A stretch of 37,915 nucleotides of DNA from Selaginella moellendorffii. Lineage: Eukaryota; Streptophyta; Lycopodiopsida; Selaginellales; Selaginellaceae. The DNA lies in the NCBI RefSeq assembly GCF_000143415.4, contig NW_003314415.1, positions 223,407-261,321 on the forward strand, written 5' to 3'. Positions within the stretch are counted from its first letter, which is position 1; the number at the start of each line of letters is the position of its first letter. Of this stretch, positions 9,629-17,933 are shown piece by piece. The position numbers and the translations under genes are program-made. Below the pieces are notes generated by a model that ran no database searches, had not been told where the DNA came from, and saw only the letters and a list, made by a program, of their open reading frames with translations.

Positions 9629-11353
9629 GTCCAGGAGCTTGTCGTCAATAAGCTCAATGACGTTGCCACTGTGAAACATGCTCAACGCGGTTTCGCCCAG
9701 GAAGCACAGTTGTGAGGAGGATGAGGAGGAAGAGGAGGATGGAGGATGGAACTGGATGGTGCGCCTGGAGCTGACGAGCTCGAGCAGCACGATTCCAAAG
9801 CTGTAAACGTCAGTCTTGTCCATGACTTTGGTGTGGAGCCACTCGGGTGCCATGTATCCGGGAGTTCCTCGCATGACAGTCACCACTTGGCTCTTTCCCC
9901 GCTCGGCAAGCTTGCTCAGGCCAAAGTCGGAGATTCTGGCTCGTAAGTTCTCGTCCAGGAGGATGTTTTGAGGTTTGATATCCAGGTGAAGAACTTGCTC
10001 CCAGCATCCTTCATGGAGGTATGTGAGTCCTCGAGCAACATCTATCGCGATTGAGTGTCTCTGATTCCAGTTTAACAGCAGATTTGCTGATTCGCCACCT
10101 TTGTCATCATCGTTCTTGGTGAAGATCCACTTGTCCAGTGATCCATTGGGCATGAACTCGTAGACAAGCAATGCAGCTGGTCCCTGGATGCAAAATCCCC
10201 GGAGCTTTACCAGGTTGAAGTGGTGAATGCTGCCAATGGACATTACCTCGGCCTTGAACTGCGAGTGTCCTTTCGACGAGCCTTGGATCTCTACGTCCAT
10301 CTTCTTCACAGCAACGAGGCTCCCATCCGCAAGCTCTCCTTTGAAGACGGATCCAAATCCTCCAGCTCCAAGCATGAGCTCGGGATCAAAGTTTCTAGTT
10401 GCCATCTTCAAGTCGTGATAGCTAAACTGGTGCAGAAGTATCTCATCGAGCCTCATTCCTTCGATGAGCGCTTGCTTTTCCATGCGCCTCCTCCGAGATC
10501 TTCTCCACTTCCTGGTTGCTACGAAGATTACGACGCTAAGCACCACCCCGGCCACAGCGCTTGCTACCCCAGCGATCACTCCCTCATAATTCTTTTTGCT
10601 TCGAATGGACTGTGGAAGATTACTATCAATGACATTCCAGGTGATATTTCTCAAGATTCCAATGCCTGGATCATACCCAAGCTGCCTCCACACTTGCTCG
10701 TTCACAGCCACAGCGTTTGGAGCACAGGGCTCCGTGAACGAATGATCCCTGAGACACCCGGCTGGGGAGTAGCATTCAGCTACCATTCTAGCGACCGCAG
10801 TCCGTCCGTTTGGAGCTAAAACTTGGATGTTTTTCGAGCACAAGCTTCGGTCTTGGGTATACCATCCAGTGGCCAGCGCTGCCATGGGTTCCATATTCCA
10901 TTGCGAGGACGTGCACGGCCTGAGAGACCCCGGATTTGAGAGGTTGAAGCTTGTGGCATAGAGGACGGCATTGTTGGTCCCTTGTAAATTTGGAGAGCAG
11001 GCGAAAGTCCTGTAAGCCAGGCCTGGGACGCAGCAATTCGGGCAGTCTGGAACGATGGTGTCATTGAAAATGAAGCCGGAGATGGGCTTGCAAACTTCAG
11101 AATCGCTGAGATATGGCTCGGATTGATTGCTCGACAGGTAGCAGGATGAATTGCGGAGTGAACGGTTGCCGCTGAGCATGGGCTCCGGGAAACAAAGAGA
11201 TCCATTCGGGCAGTCGCTTAACGAAGAACATACCTGTTGTTGGGCTTGCGAGTGGAAGCTCCTGGTGCTACATAGCACGATCATGAAGCACATGAGAATT
11301 CGACACCTCCATAGTTCAGTAAATACCACTGTTCTTGGACACCTGGAAACCAT
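9590..11353 (-). CDS. Kiwellin-domain receptor-like kinase, copy 1, 3' end replaced by retroelement
   Basis: Open frame of 587 codons, intronless. Residues ~20-37 form a hydrophobic signal-like segment. Cys-rich N region ([13 protein letters not shown]) and a kiwellin-like double-psi barrel follow ([13 protein letters not shown] ~160-172, [29 protein letters not shown] to ~239). One membrane helix ~259-280 is followed by a basic stop-transfer run. Kinase: [24 protein letters not shown] (non-RD), DFGLSKL, MAPEWL. A ten-serine run follows. Homology to copy 2 ends at LLD (genome 9629); the last ~12 codons are gypsy sequence, so the kinase C-lobe end with the subdomain XI arginine is lost. A 1-bp insertion near 11300 shifts the ancestral start MEVAILMCFM out of frame; the frame now opens at an upstream ATG (11353). 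Probably a pseudogene, though it could be expressed as a truncated receptor. Confidence 0.85.
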   Translation of the reverse strand: MVSRCPRTVVFTELWRCRILMCFMIVLCSTRSFHSQAQQQVCSSLSDCPNGSLCFPEPMLSGNRSLRNSSCYLSSNQSEPYLSDSEVCKPISGFIFNDTIVPDCPNCCVPGLAYRTFACSPNLQGTNNAVLYATSFNLSNPGSLRPCTSSQWNMEPMAALATGWYTQDRSLCSKNIQVLAPNGRTAVARMVAECYSPAGCLRDHSFTEPCAPNAVAVNEQVWRQLGYDPGIGILRNITWNVIDSNLPQSIRSKKNYEGVIAGVASAVAGVVLSVVIFVATRKWRRSRRRRMEKQALIEGMRLDEILLHQFSYHDLKMATRNFDPELMLGAGGFGSVFKGELADGSLVAVKKMDVEIQGSSKGHSQFKAEVMSIGSIHHFNLVKLRGFCIQGPAALLVYEFMPNGSLDKWIFTKNDDDKGGESANLLLNWNQRHSIAIDVARGLTYLHEGCWEQVLHLDIKPQNILLDENLRARISDFGLSKLAERGKSQVVTVMRGTPGYMAPEWLHTKVMDKTDVYSFGIVLLELVSSRRTIQFHPPSSSSSSSSSQLCFLGETALSMFHSGNVIELIDDKLLDQLRGDVKPFGFK

Positions 11354-11586
11354 AGAAATCAGAGACTATGAGATCATGTCTCTCTCGTTGTTTCGGCCCA
11401 CAGACTTAAAGTTTGGCAGCTGGCTGCAGCTATCTTTCAGTGTCTTGGTTTTTCTGGGCTGTAGACGAAAAGAGGAATTCCTCCCAGGGACCCGCAATGC
11501 TTTAACAAGCCAAGAGGTTCGATCTTGAGACCGCAAAGACTTCAGACTTTTTATAGAGCTTTTAAACCAGTTTACCCGTGACAGCC
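11313..11586. promoter_or_regulatory. Shared divergent promoter between kinase copy 1 and a gene A remnant
   Basis: 274 bp separate the ancestral start of kinase copy 1 (minus strand) from the ATG of the gene A remnant (plus strand). The same divergent arrangement and sequence occur inverted at 15526-15805 (280 bp). The gene A-proximal part also precedes intact gene A at 12235-12502. All three copies share TCGGCCCACAGAC, which contains GGCCCA (reverse TGGGCC, a plant site II type element), and the GCAGCTGGCTGCAG block. Use as a bidirectional promoter is inferred from spacing and conservation. Confidence 0.55.
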
Positions 11587-11760
11587 ATGGATCATCGCAG
11601 CACTTTCTTCGCGCTAGAAAGCGACCAATGATGTCTGTGGTGGTGAAGATGCTCGAGGGTCCCATGGATGTGTTCCCTCAGCTGGAGAGACCCGCTGCAC
11701 AGGATTCGTCGCTCCTGGTGAGCATCAGCGAGAGCTCGGAAGTGCAGATAGATATCTGAA
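11587..11760 (+). pseudogene. Internally deleted mini-copy of gene A (kiwellin receptor kinase)
   Basis: The first 10 codons of gene A (ATGGATCATCGCAGC..., ending GCGCTA at about 11616) join directly to sequence matching gene A from about 14132 (CGACCAATGATGTCTGTGG) to its stop. About 1.6 kb of the gene body is missing. The junction puts the 3' part out of frame, so translation stops after 14 codons. Upstream promoter and downstream 3' UTR (TTACATATATATTTAGAATCC) match those of gene A. No intron borders are involved, so this is a deletion, not splicing. Confidence 0.85.
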
Positions 11761-11985
11761 GAATTTAATAAGTTATTACATATATATTTAGAATCCTTAA
11801 TGAGAAACGGGAAGGACTCGAGGTGGAAGATCTGGAGGAGTTCAGCAAATGACTCAAGAGATCATCGAAACGGCATATTATAATCCCAACAACTAATGAA
11901 TGAATGACCAAAACATTTGCTTCGTCAGAAACTTCATTTTATTAGCAAGAAAGATCAATGCACGAGTTCAGTTGAAAAACCATTG

Positions 11986-12150
11986 ACAACAGACGCGGTA
12001 TACAAGCACCACACGGCACGGCAATGCCAACCCTAAAAGTGGAAATGACAGCAATGCTGGAAGAATTGTACAGCCAGCAGCACTGCATTCAATTCATGGC
12101 TAGAAATCACCAATCTGCCGCTTCTCTTTCTTTTTCGCAAAAGACCAATG
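11986..12150 (+). pseudogene. Promoter and first-exon fragment of gene B (3D-domain protein)
   Basis: CAACAGACGCGGTATACAAGCACC, then CAGCCAGCAGCACTGCATTCAATTCATGGCT, then AATCACCAATCTGCCGCTTCTC, match the upstream region and first codons of gene B (minus strand, 15390 down to 15240). The TATAAAAG box of gene B is not conserved here. The copy breaks off after about 15 codons. A 21-bp direct repeat (GAGTTCAGTTGAAAAACCATT) at 11964-11984 and 12164-12184 brackets it, followed each time by a GACAACAG(A/T)CGCGG motif, so a local duplication or slippage created the structure. Confidence 0.7.
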
Positions 12151-12234
12151 CTGATGTTGGTATGAGTTCAGTTGAAAAACCATTTGCTGAAATCTTTATG
12201 TTATGACAACAGTCGCGGTTGTCATAGAAAATCA

Positions 12235-12502
12235 GAGACTATGACATCACGTAAGTCTCATTAGTGTCTCTCTCGTCGTTTCGGCCCACAGACTCAAAGT
12301 TTGCAGCTGGCTGCAGGTATCTTTCAGTGTCATGGTTTTCTGGGCTGGCAGACTAAAAGAAAAATTCCTCCCACGGACCCTCGCAATGCTTTAACAAGTC
12401 AAAAGCTTGACAAGTCTAGCTCCACATGAGACGGCAAAAGACTTCAGACTTTTTCTAGAGCTTTTAAACCATTTTACCCGCGACACGTTTGCAATTCCAG
12501 CC
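12235..12502 (+). promoter_or_regulatory. Upstream region of gene A
   Basis: 268 bp matching the two other promoter copies: AAATCAGAGACTATGA, TCGGCCCACAGACTC, GCAGCTGGCTGCAG, then CTTCAGACTTTTTCTAGAGC ahead of the ATG. No clear TATA box is seen. Conservation between the intact gene and two pseudogene promoters marks GGCCCA and the GCAGCTGGCTGC palindrome-like block as candidate control sites. Confidence 0.5.
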
Positions 12503-14299
12503 ATGGATCATCGCAGCAGCACTTTCTTCGCGCTCGCGATGATCTCACTCGTCAGCGCCACCGCGCAGCATTTCTCCTCCTCTTGCGGCACGAGATGCGA
12601 CTCTAGGCGCGATTGTTCTGGCGGCCTCGTTTGCAATCCTGTTAGCAAGACCTGCGATGGCGATCCAGGAGCTAGCACCCTTTCCTGCCCAATTCCCGGC
12701 TGCGAGCCCGCCCAGAGCTTCATCTACTCGAATGCCACCGCCCACGATCCCGAGTACTGCGTCGACAACAACACCTACCAGTTCTTCAATTGCTCGCCTA
12801 AAGAGCAGTCTCTCAACTTCGCGGCTCTCTACTACACCGAGCTGGAGGGAATCCCCACGGCATGCAATCGGTCCACGCCTTACAAGAACTCGGAGCTCCT
12901 GGCAAACATGGCCACCGGATGGTTTGCCAGTGGATCCTCGTGCTTCAAAGAGATTGTGATCACGGCAGAGAATGGGATGAGCGTCACGGCGACGGTGGTG
13001 GACATTTGTGCATCAACGATCGGGTGTAGCCCATTGACTGGATACTACGAGCCGTGCACGCCCAGATCGCTGGGAGGGACGAGAGGTGTGTGGGAAGCGC
13101 TGGGGCAGACGTATTTTGATAATGTGTTGCAAGTCACTTGGAAGTGGAAGGGCGAGGATTCGAAAAAACGCACTCTTTTCATTGCACTGGTTTCTAGTGG
13201 AGCGCTCGTTGCCTTGGCGCTCTTAGGCATTTTGTGGTGGAAGGTCGTGAGACGGTCCAATGCCGCCAAGAACAAGCTCCATCTGGGGGATCTCACGGAT
13301 GCCCCGCGGCAAATCAGGTACCAAGAGTTGTATCGAGCGACCAAGGGATTCCAGAGCAAGGTGGGAGAGGGAGGGTTTGGGACTGTGTTCAAGGGGACGC
13401 TGCCCAGCGGAGAGATTGTGGCGGTCAAGAGGATTGGCGGTGGATCGCGGCAGGGGGACAAGCAATTTAAAGCGGAGGTGATGTCGATTGGCAGCATCCA
13501 TCACCTCAATCTCGTCAAGCTGGTTGGATTTTGCCTGCATTCTCGCCACAACTTACTCATCTACGAGTTCCTCGCCAATGGCTCGCTGGATAGATGGATT
13601 TTTGCCAAGGACAAGTATCTGCCCTGGGCAACCAGGCTTTCCATCGCGCTCGACGTCGCTCGAGGGCTTGCGTATCTCCACGATGGATGCCGCGAGAAGG
13701 TACTCCATCTAGACATCAAGCCCCAGAACATCCTCCTGGATGAGAAGATGAATGCCAAAATCGCCGACTTTGGATTCTCCAAGCTCATTGACAAGGACAA
13801 AACTCATGTCGTGACAGTCATGCGGGGTACGGTGGGATACATGGCTCCCGAGTGGCTCCACTCTCGTGTGACGGACAAGACGGACGTCTATAGCTTTGGG
13901 ATCGTCCTCCTGGAGCTCGTCTGCTGCATGAAGGCCGTGGAGTATCCCTCGGACTCACAGATGGACGTTGGGTTCCTCGCCCAGACTGCTTTCAACAAGC
14001 TCGACAGTGGAAACGCCATGGACTTGGTGGACGATCGGCTGGTCAAAGCCGAGGACGGTGGTGGTTTATCCTTGAGTGGCTTCGAGAACATCATCCGGAT
14101 CGGGCTATGGTGTGCACAGGAGGATCCTTTGCAGCGACCAACGATGTCTGTGGTGGTGAAGATGCTCGAGGGTGCCATGGATGTGTTGGCGTTCCCTCAG
14201 CTGGAGAGACCCGCTGCACAGGATTCATCGCTCCTGGTGAGCAGCAGCGAGAGCTCGGGATTGCAAATCTCCATCTCGGTCTCGGACTTGGCTCGCTAA
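12503..14299 (+). CDS. Kiwellin-domain receptor-like Ser/Thr kinase (gene A), intact
   Basis: 598 residues, intronless. Signal peptide 1-21 (MDHRSSTFFALAMISLVSATA). Cys-rich kiwellin N region 28-62 (CGTRCDSRRDCSGGLVC). Double-psi barrel core ~135-215 with ATGWF (137-141), VTATVVDIC, GVWEALG and VLQVTW, the same order as in secreted kiwellins. Membrane helix ~225-246, then RR. Kinase ~283-570: GEGGFGTVFKG, VAVK Lys309, Glu325, HLD 402-404 in place of HRD (non-RD), DFG 422-424, MAPEW 447-451, and an intact C-lobe (QRPTM). Kiwellins are apoplastic plant proteins; maize KWL1 binds a fungal effector. Non-RD kinases are common among immune receptors. A ligand-sensing role is inferred. ATG 12503 is chosen over the upstream in-frame codons because it gives the signal peptide and is conserved in both remnants. 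The kinase resembles LRK10-like/SD-2 type. Confidence 0.93.
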   Translation: MDHRSSTFFALAMISLVSATAQHFSSSCGTRCDSRRDCSGGLVCNPVSKTCDGDPGASTLSCPIPGCEPAQSFIYSNATAHDPEYCVDNNTYQFFNCSPKEQSLNFAALYYTELEGIPTACNRSTPYKNSELLANMATGWFASGSSCFKEIVITAENGMSVTATVVDICASTIGCSPLTGYYEPCTPRSLGGTRGVWEALGQTYFDNVLQVTWKWKGEDSKKRTLFIALVSSGALVALALLGILWWKVVRRSNAAKNKLHLGDLTDAPRQIRYQELYRATKGFQSKVGEGGFGTVFKGTLPSGEIVAVKRIGGGSRQGDKQFKAEVMSIGSIHHLNLVKLVGFCLHSRHNLLIYEFLANGSLDRWIFAKDKYLPWATRLSIALDVARGLAYLHDGCREKVLHLDIKPQNILLDEKMNAKIADFGFSKLIDKDKTHVVTVMRGTVGYMAPEWLHSRVTDKTDVYSFGIVLLELVCCMKAVEYPSDSQMDVGFLAQTAFNKLDSGNAMDLVDDRLVKAEDGGGLSLSGFENIIRIGLWCAQEDPLQRPTMSVVVKMLEGAMDVLAFPQLERPAAQDSSLLVSSSESSGLQISISVSDLAR

Positions 14300-14672
14300 G
14301 TAGCTTATTAACTTATTAAGCAGGTCAATCGAACGGCAATTTACATATATTTTTAGAATCCTCGATGAGAAACCAAAAGGTCTTGAGGTGGACGATATTC
14401 ATTCAGTAGTTTATAAGCAGTTTCGATGATCTGTTTTGCTGAACTCCTCCAGATCGCCACACGGCTGCCAAACCTCACAGGAAGAATTGTAATTGTCTAA
14501 AAATCACCAACCTGCTGCTTCTCTTTCTTTTTTGCGAAAGACCAATGCTGATTTCAGAATCAGAACAATGAATTTTAATTATAGAATTCCTGCTGCTAAG
14601 AGATAAAAATAGGTGAGCTGTTTATTAGTCTCAATAGCAAACCAAATCTTATGATATGCAAGCATTTCCAAT
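14300..14672. other. Gene A 3' region and a second gene B first-exon fragment
   Basis: TTACATATATTTTTAGAATCC at 14340-14361 matches the 3' UTR of the deleted mini-copy at 11775. From about 14455 to 14556, CCACACGGC, GGAAGAATTGTAATTG, AAAAATCACCAACCTGCTGCTTCTC and GCGAAAGACCAATGCTGAT match 12025-12155. It is therefore a decayed copy of the gene B start region on the plus strand. Genes A and B converge here, 373 bp apart. No other gene is visible. Confidence 0.6.
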
Positions 14673-15290
14673 CTAGCTGCCATAGTCTTGGATCTGGCAG
14701 TTCGGATCAATATTGGCATCCCATGATTCAGCATCCTGTAGCTCATGCTCAATATTATGGTAGTTACTCTCAGATCCCACGTAGAAGTCCATGTTGCATT
14801 CATTGTTCTTCTCCTTGTCTTTCTTGCAGGCATCATCCACCCGAACACATCCATTGTGTTGCCTGCCGTTGGGAAGCGCTAAGCCTTGGAGCAGATCTAT
14901 CTTGAGATGTGATCCAAAGGGATACTTCCCTTCATCTGGAACAGCAATAGACACGTAAAGCTGCAAGTCGTTCTCTCGACTGCCCTTGGGACCATCAGTC
15001 ACGAAGTAGCAGGTGCAATCGTTGTCTTGACAATTCACGTAGCGCCCGTCCTTCAACCTTCCAGCACCCTCAACGTGGATTTTTGAACTGAAACCGCCAC
15101 AGACGGAAGCTATCGCGTTGCCATCGCAATCCTTGATTTCTGTGTTTGAGGCCTCGTTGCCGCATAGAACACTCTCCTCTACAGTCCAGTAGTACGTGAA
15201 ACTCTCTCTGGCTGCCTCCACTGAGAATCCCAGAGCCATGCAAGCGAAAAAGAGCACAAGAGAAGCGGAAGATCGATGATTTTTAGCCAT
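14673..15290 (-). CDS. Secreted protein resembling the 3D/MltA double-psi beta-barrel family (gene B)
   Basis: 205 residues from ATG 15290 (MAKNHRSSASLVLFFACMALG); the first 26 residues form a good signal peptide ending VEA. The body shows YYWTVEE, IKDCDGNAIASVCGGF, VEGAGRLKDGRYVN, then SIAVP, YPFGSHLKIDLLQGLALP, HNGCVRVDD and MDFYVG. This order matches 3D-domain proteins, where three aspartates (here in VDD and MDF) define a double-psi barrel related to MltA and RlpA. In bacteria such domains sit on peptidoglycan-cleaving enzymes. A usual G-G/A-I-x-G-N stretch is replaced by a charged Cys-containing segment (CKKDKEKNNEC), so enzymatic activity is doubtful. The chosen start follows a TATA box by ~55 bp. 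The protein probably acts in the apoplast; its function is unknown. Confidence 0.8.
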   Translation of the reverse strand: MAKNHRSSASLVLFFACMALGFSVEAARESFTYYWTVEESVLCGNEASNTEIKDCDGNAIASVCGGFSSKIHVEGAGRLKDGRYVNCQDNDCTCYFVTDGPKGSRENDLQLYVSIAVPDEGKYPFGSHLKIDLLQGLALPNGRQHNGCVRVDDACKKDKEKNNECNMDFYVGSESNYHNIEHELQDAESWDANIDPNCQIQDYGS

Positions 15291-15344
15291 GAATGAATGC
15301 AGCGCTGCTGGCTGTATAATTCTTGCATGACCTCGGAGCACTAG

Positions 15345-15352
15345 CTTTTATA
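15345..15352 (-). promoter_or_regulatory. TATA box of gene B
   Basis: TATAAAAG on the minus strand, about 55 bp before the ATG at 15290, in GC-rich surroundings. Spacing fits a short 5' UTR. Confidence 0.6.
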
Positions 15353-15390
15353 GGAGCCAGGCATCGCCGTGCCATGTGGTGTGTGTATAC

Positions 15391-15525
15391 CGCGTCTGTT
15401 GTGGGACCACCAGCCAGGGCAATCGTTGTTTTCACCCTCGATGTGGCCTCGTTGGTGCTCCTCTGGATACGTGAAACTCTCTCCACTGAGAATCCTCGAA
15501 GAAAGTGCTGCTGCGATGATCCATG
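15391..15525 (-). pseudogene. Chimeric remnant: gene A start fused to shredded gene B coding sequence
   Basis: On the minus strand, ATG at 15525 opens with the first nine codons of gene A (MDHRSSTFF). It then joins sequence matching gene B from GATTCTCAGTGGAG and GAGAGTTTCACGTA down to AACGAGGCC, with several short deletions relative to gene B. The frame continues for about 30 codons and stops. It runs into the gene B upstream region at about 15390. It carries the gene A promoter (15526-15805) on one side, so a gene A promoter now drives a gene B scrap. Confidence 0.7.
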
Positions 15526-15805
15526 GCTGGAATTGCAAACGTAAACTGGTTTAAAAGCTCTAGAAAGTCTTTTGTGGCATGTGGAGCTAGACTTGTCAGG
15601 CTTTTGACTTGTTCAAGCATTGCGAGGGTCCGGGGAGAAATTGCTCTTTTAGTCTGCCAGCCCAGAAGAACCTTGACACTGAAAGATACCTGCAGCCAGC
15701 TGCCAAACTTGAAGTCTGTGGGCCGAAGAGACACTAATGAGACTTACATGATCTCTGATTTTCTATGGTTTCCAGGTGCCCAAGAACAGTGGTATTTACT
15801 AAACT
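15526..15805. promoter_or_regulatory. Divergent promoter copy between the A/B chimera and kinase copy 2
   Basis: Inverted copy of the 11313-11586 region. It contains GTCTGTGGGCCGA (site II type TGGGCC on this strand) and CTGCAGCCAGCTGC, and reaches the ATG of kinase copy 2 at 15806. Confidence 0.55.
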
Positions 15806-17933
15806 ATGGAGGTGGCGATTCTCATGTGCTTCATGATCGTGCTATGTAGCACCCTCGCAAGCCCAACAACAGGTATGTTCTTCGTTAAGCGACTGCCCGA
15901 ATGGATCTCTTTGTTTCCCGGAGCCCATGCTCAGCGGCAACCATTCACTCCGCAATTCATCCTGCTACCTATCGAGCAATCAATCCGAGCCATATCTCAG
16001 CGATTCCGAAGCCCATCTCCATAGTCAATTTCACTGCCACCATCGCTCCAGATTGCCCGAATTGCTGCGTCCCAGGCCTGGCTTACAGGACTTTCACCTG
16101 CTCTCCAAATTTACAAGGGACCAACAATGTTCTTCAGTAACTCCACTCTCAAGTCGTAAAGGCTGGTTCCTTGGTACTTGGAGCTTCTCCCATCATCTTT
16201 CTGTTGGCTCTACTCAAGACCATGGCTTGAGATAAAAGTCTGCGGCGAGTTTTTCTACAAAGTACCTCCACGTGAAGACCCCCCCTCTTGCTCTTTGTTG
16301 GTTTCGTGCACGACGAAACTTTCTGTCGCGGCTCTTTGCTGGTTTCGTGCCTTAACGAAACTCAGCCCAGTTTTGGTTTTCTGGTGAATAAAAGCCCTGT
16401 TTAACAAGGGACCAACAATGCCGTCCTCTATGTCACAAGCTTCAACCTCTCAAATCCGGGGTTTCTCAGGCCGTGCACGTCCTCGCAATGGAATATGGAA
16501 CCCATGGCAGCGCTGGCCACTGGATGGTATACCCAAGACCGAAGCTTGTGCTCGAAAAACATCCAAGTTTTAGCTCCAAACGGACGGACTGCGGTCGCTA
16601 GAATGGTGGCTGAATGCTACTCCCCAGGCGCGTGTCTCAGGGATCATTCGTTCACGGAGCCCTGTGCTCCAAACGCTGTGGCTGCGAACGAGCAAGTGTG
16701 GAGGCAGCTTGGGTATGATCCAGGCATTGGAATCTTGAGAAATATCACCTGGAATGTCATTGATAGTAATCTTCCACAATCCATTCGAAGCAAAAAGAAT
16801 TATCAGGGAGTGATCTCTGGGGTAGCAAGCGCTGTGGCCGGGGTGGTGCTTAGCGTCGTAATCTTCGTAGCAACCAGGAAGTGGAGAAGATCTCGGAGGA
16901 GGCGCATGGAAAAGCAAGCGCTCATCGAAGGAATGAGGCTCGATGAGATACTTCCGCACCAGTTTAGCTATCACGACTTGAAGATGGCAACTAGAAACTT
17001 TGATCCCGAGCTCACGCTTGGAGCTGGAGGATTTGGATCCGTCTTCAAAGGAGAGCTTGCGGATGGGAGCCTCGTTGCTGTGAAGAAGATGGACGTAGAA
17101 ATCCAAGGCTCGTCGAAAGGACACTCGCAGTTCAAGGCCGAGGTAATGTCCATTGGCAGCATTCACCACTTCAACCTGGTAAAGCTCCGGGGATTTTGCA
17201 TCCAGGGACCAGCTGCATTGCTTGTCTACGAGTTCATACCCAATGGATCACTGGACAAGTGGATCTTCATCAAGAACGATGATGACAAAGGTGGCGGATC
17301 AGCAAACCTGATGTTGAACTGGACCAGAGACACTCAATACCTCCATGAAGGATGCCGGGAGCAAGTTCTTCACCTGGATATCAAACCTCAAAACATCCTC
17401 CTGGACGAGAACTTACGAGCCAGAATCTCCGACTTTGGCCTGAGCAAGCTTGCCGAGCGGGGAAAGAGGCAAGTGGTGACTGTCATGCGAGGAACTCCCG
17501 GATACATGGCACCCGAGTGGCTCCACACCAAAGTCACGGATAAGACCGACGTTTACAGCTTTGGAATCGTGCTGCTCGAGCTCGTCAGCTCCAAGCGCAC
17601 CATCCAGTTCCATCCTCCATCCTCCTCTTCCTCCTCATCCTCCTCACAACCGCGCTTCCTGGGCGAAACCGCGCTGAGCATGTTTCACAGTGCAACGTCG
17701 TCGAGCTTATTGACGACAAGCTCCTGGACAATGATCTCGACAGCACTAGCAGTGGCTTAGAGCTCAAGGATGTCGAGAGGTACGTGAAAATCGGACTGTG
17801 GTGCATCCAACTCGAGGCAGCAATCCGGCCCTCTATGAGAAACGTCTTGGATATGCTCGAAGGTAACACAGACGTTCTTGACTTGCCACCACCTTCAAGT
17901 GATGGTAGCTCCAGAAGCTTGAGCTTGCTGTGA
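15806..17933 (+). pseudogene. Kiwellin-domain receptor-like kinase, copy 2, broken
   Basis: Near-identical to copy 1 (9590-11353) but inverted, and it retains the true 3' end. Start ATG 15806 gives [16 protein letters not shown], a good signal peptide. Breaks: an 11-bp deletion at ~15852 shifts the frame before the mature protein; a small deletion near 16012 removes a Cys; a 274-bp insertion lies at 16130-16403; a net 30-bp in-frame loss near 17337 removes the helix before the catalytic loop ([10 protein letters not shown]); a 1-bp deletion near 17692 shifts the C-lobe. The open stretch 16495-17760 holds the kiwellin barrel, membrane helix and kinase with HLDIKPQN and DFG. After the last shift, LELKDVERYVKIGLW and the end SRSLSLL (stop 17931) show what copy 1 has lost. 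Confidence 0.9.
16130..16403 (+). mobile_element. 274-bp insertion with 17-bp target duplication in kinase copy 2
   Basis: Kinase copy 1 is uninterrupted at this place. In copy 2 the sequence ACAAGGGACCAACAATG occurs on both sides (16113-16129 and 16404-16420), a 17-bp target duplication typical of LINE-driven insertion. The insert ends in GAATAAAAGCCCTGTTTA without a clear poly-A tail. It contains two tandem hairpins with the same 7-bp stem, GTTTCGT/ACGAAAC (16301-16319 and 16342-16361), each preceded by GCTCTTTG(T/C)TG. A SINE-like or transcript-derived insert is the best guess. I do not recognise the family. Confidence 0.8.

Noticed and set aside
10220-10819. 199-codon plus-strand ORF, mirrored at 16570-17169
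   Set aside because: Antisense of the kiwellin-kinase coding sequence in both copies. It has no signal peptide or domain, and its conservation follows from the kinase.
13223-13549. Minus-strand ORFs inside gene A
   Set aside because: Shadows of a GC-rich coding sequence, with no independent support.
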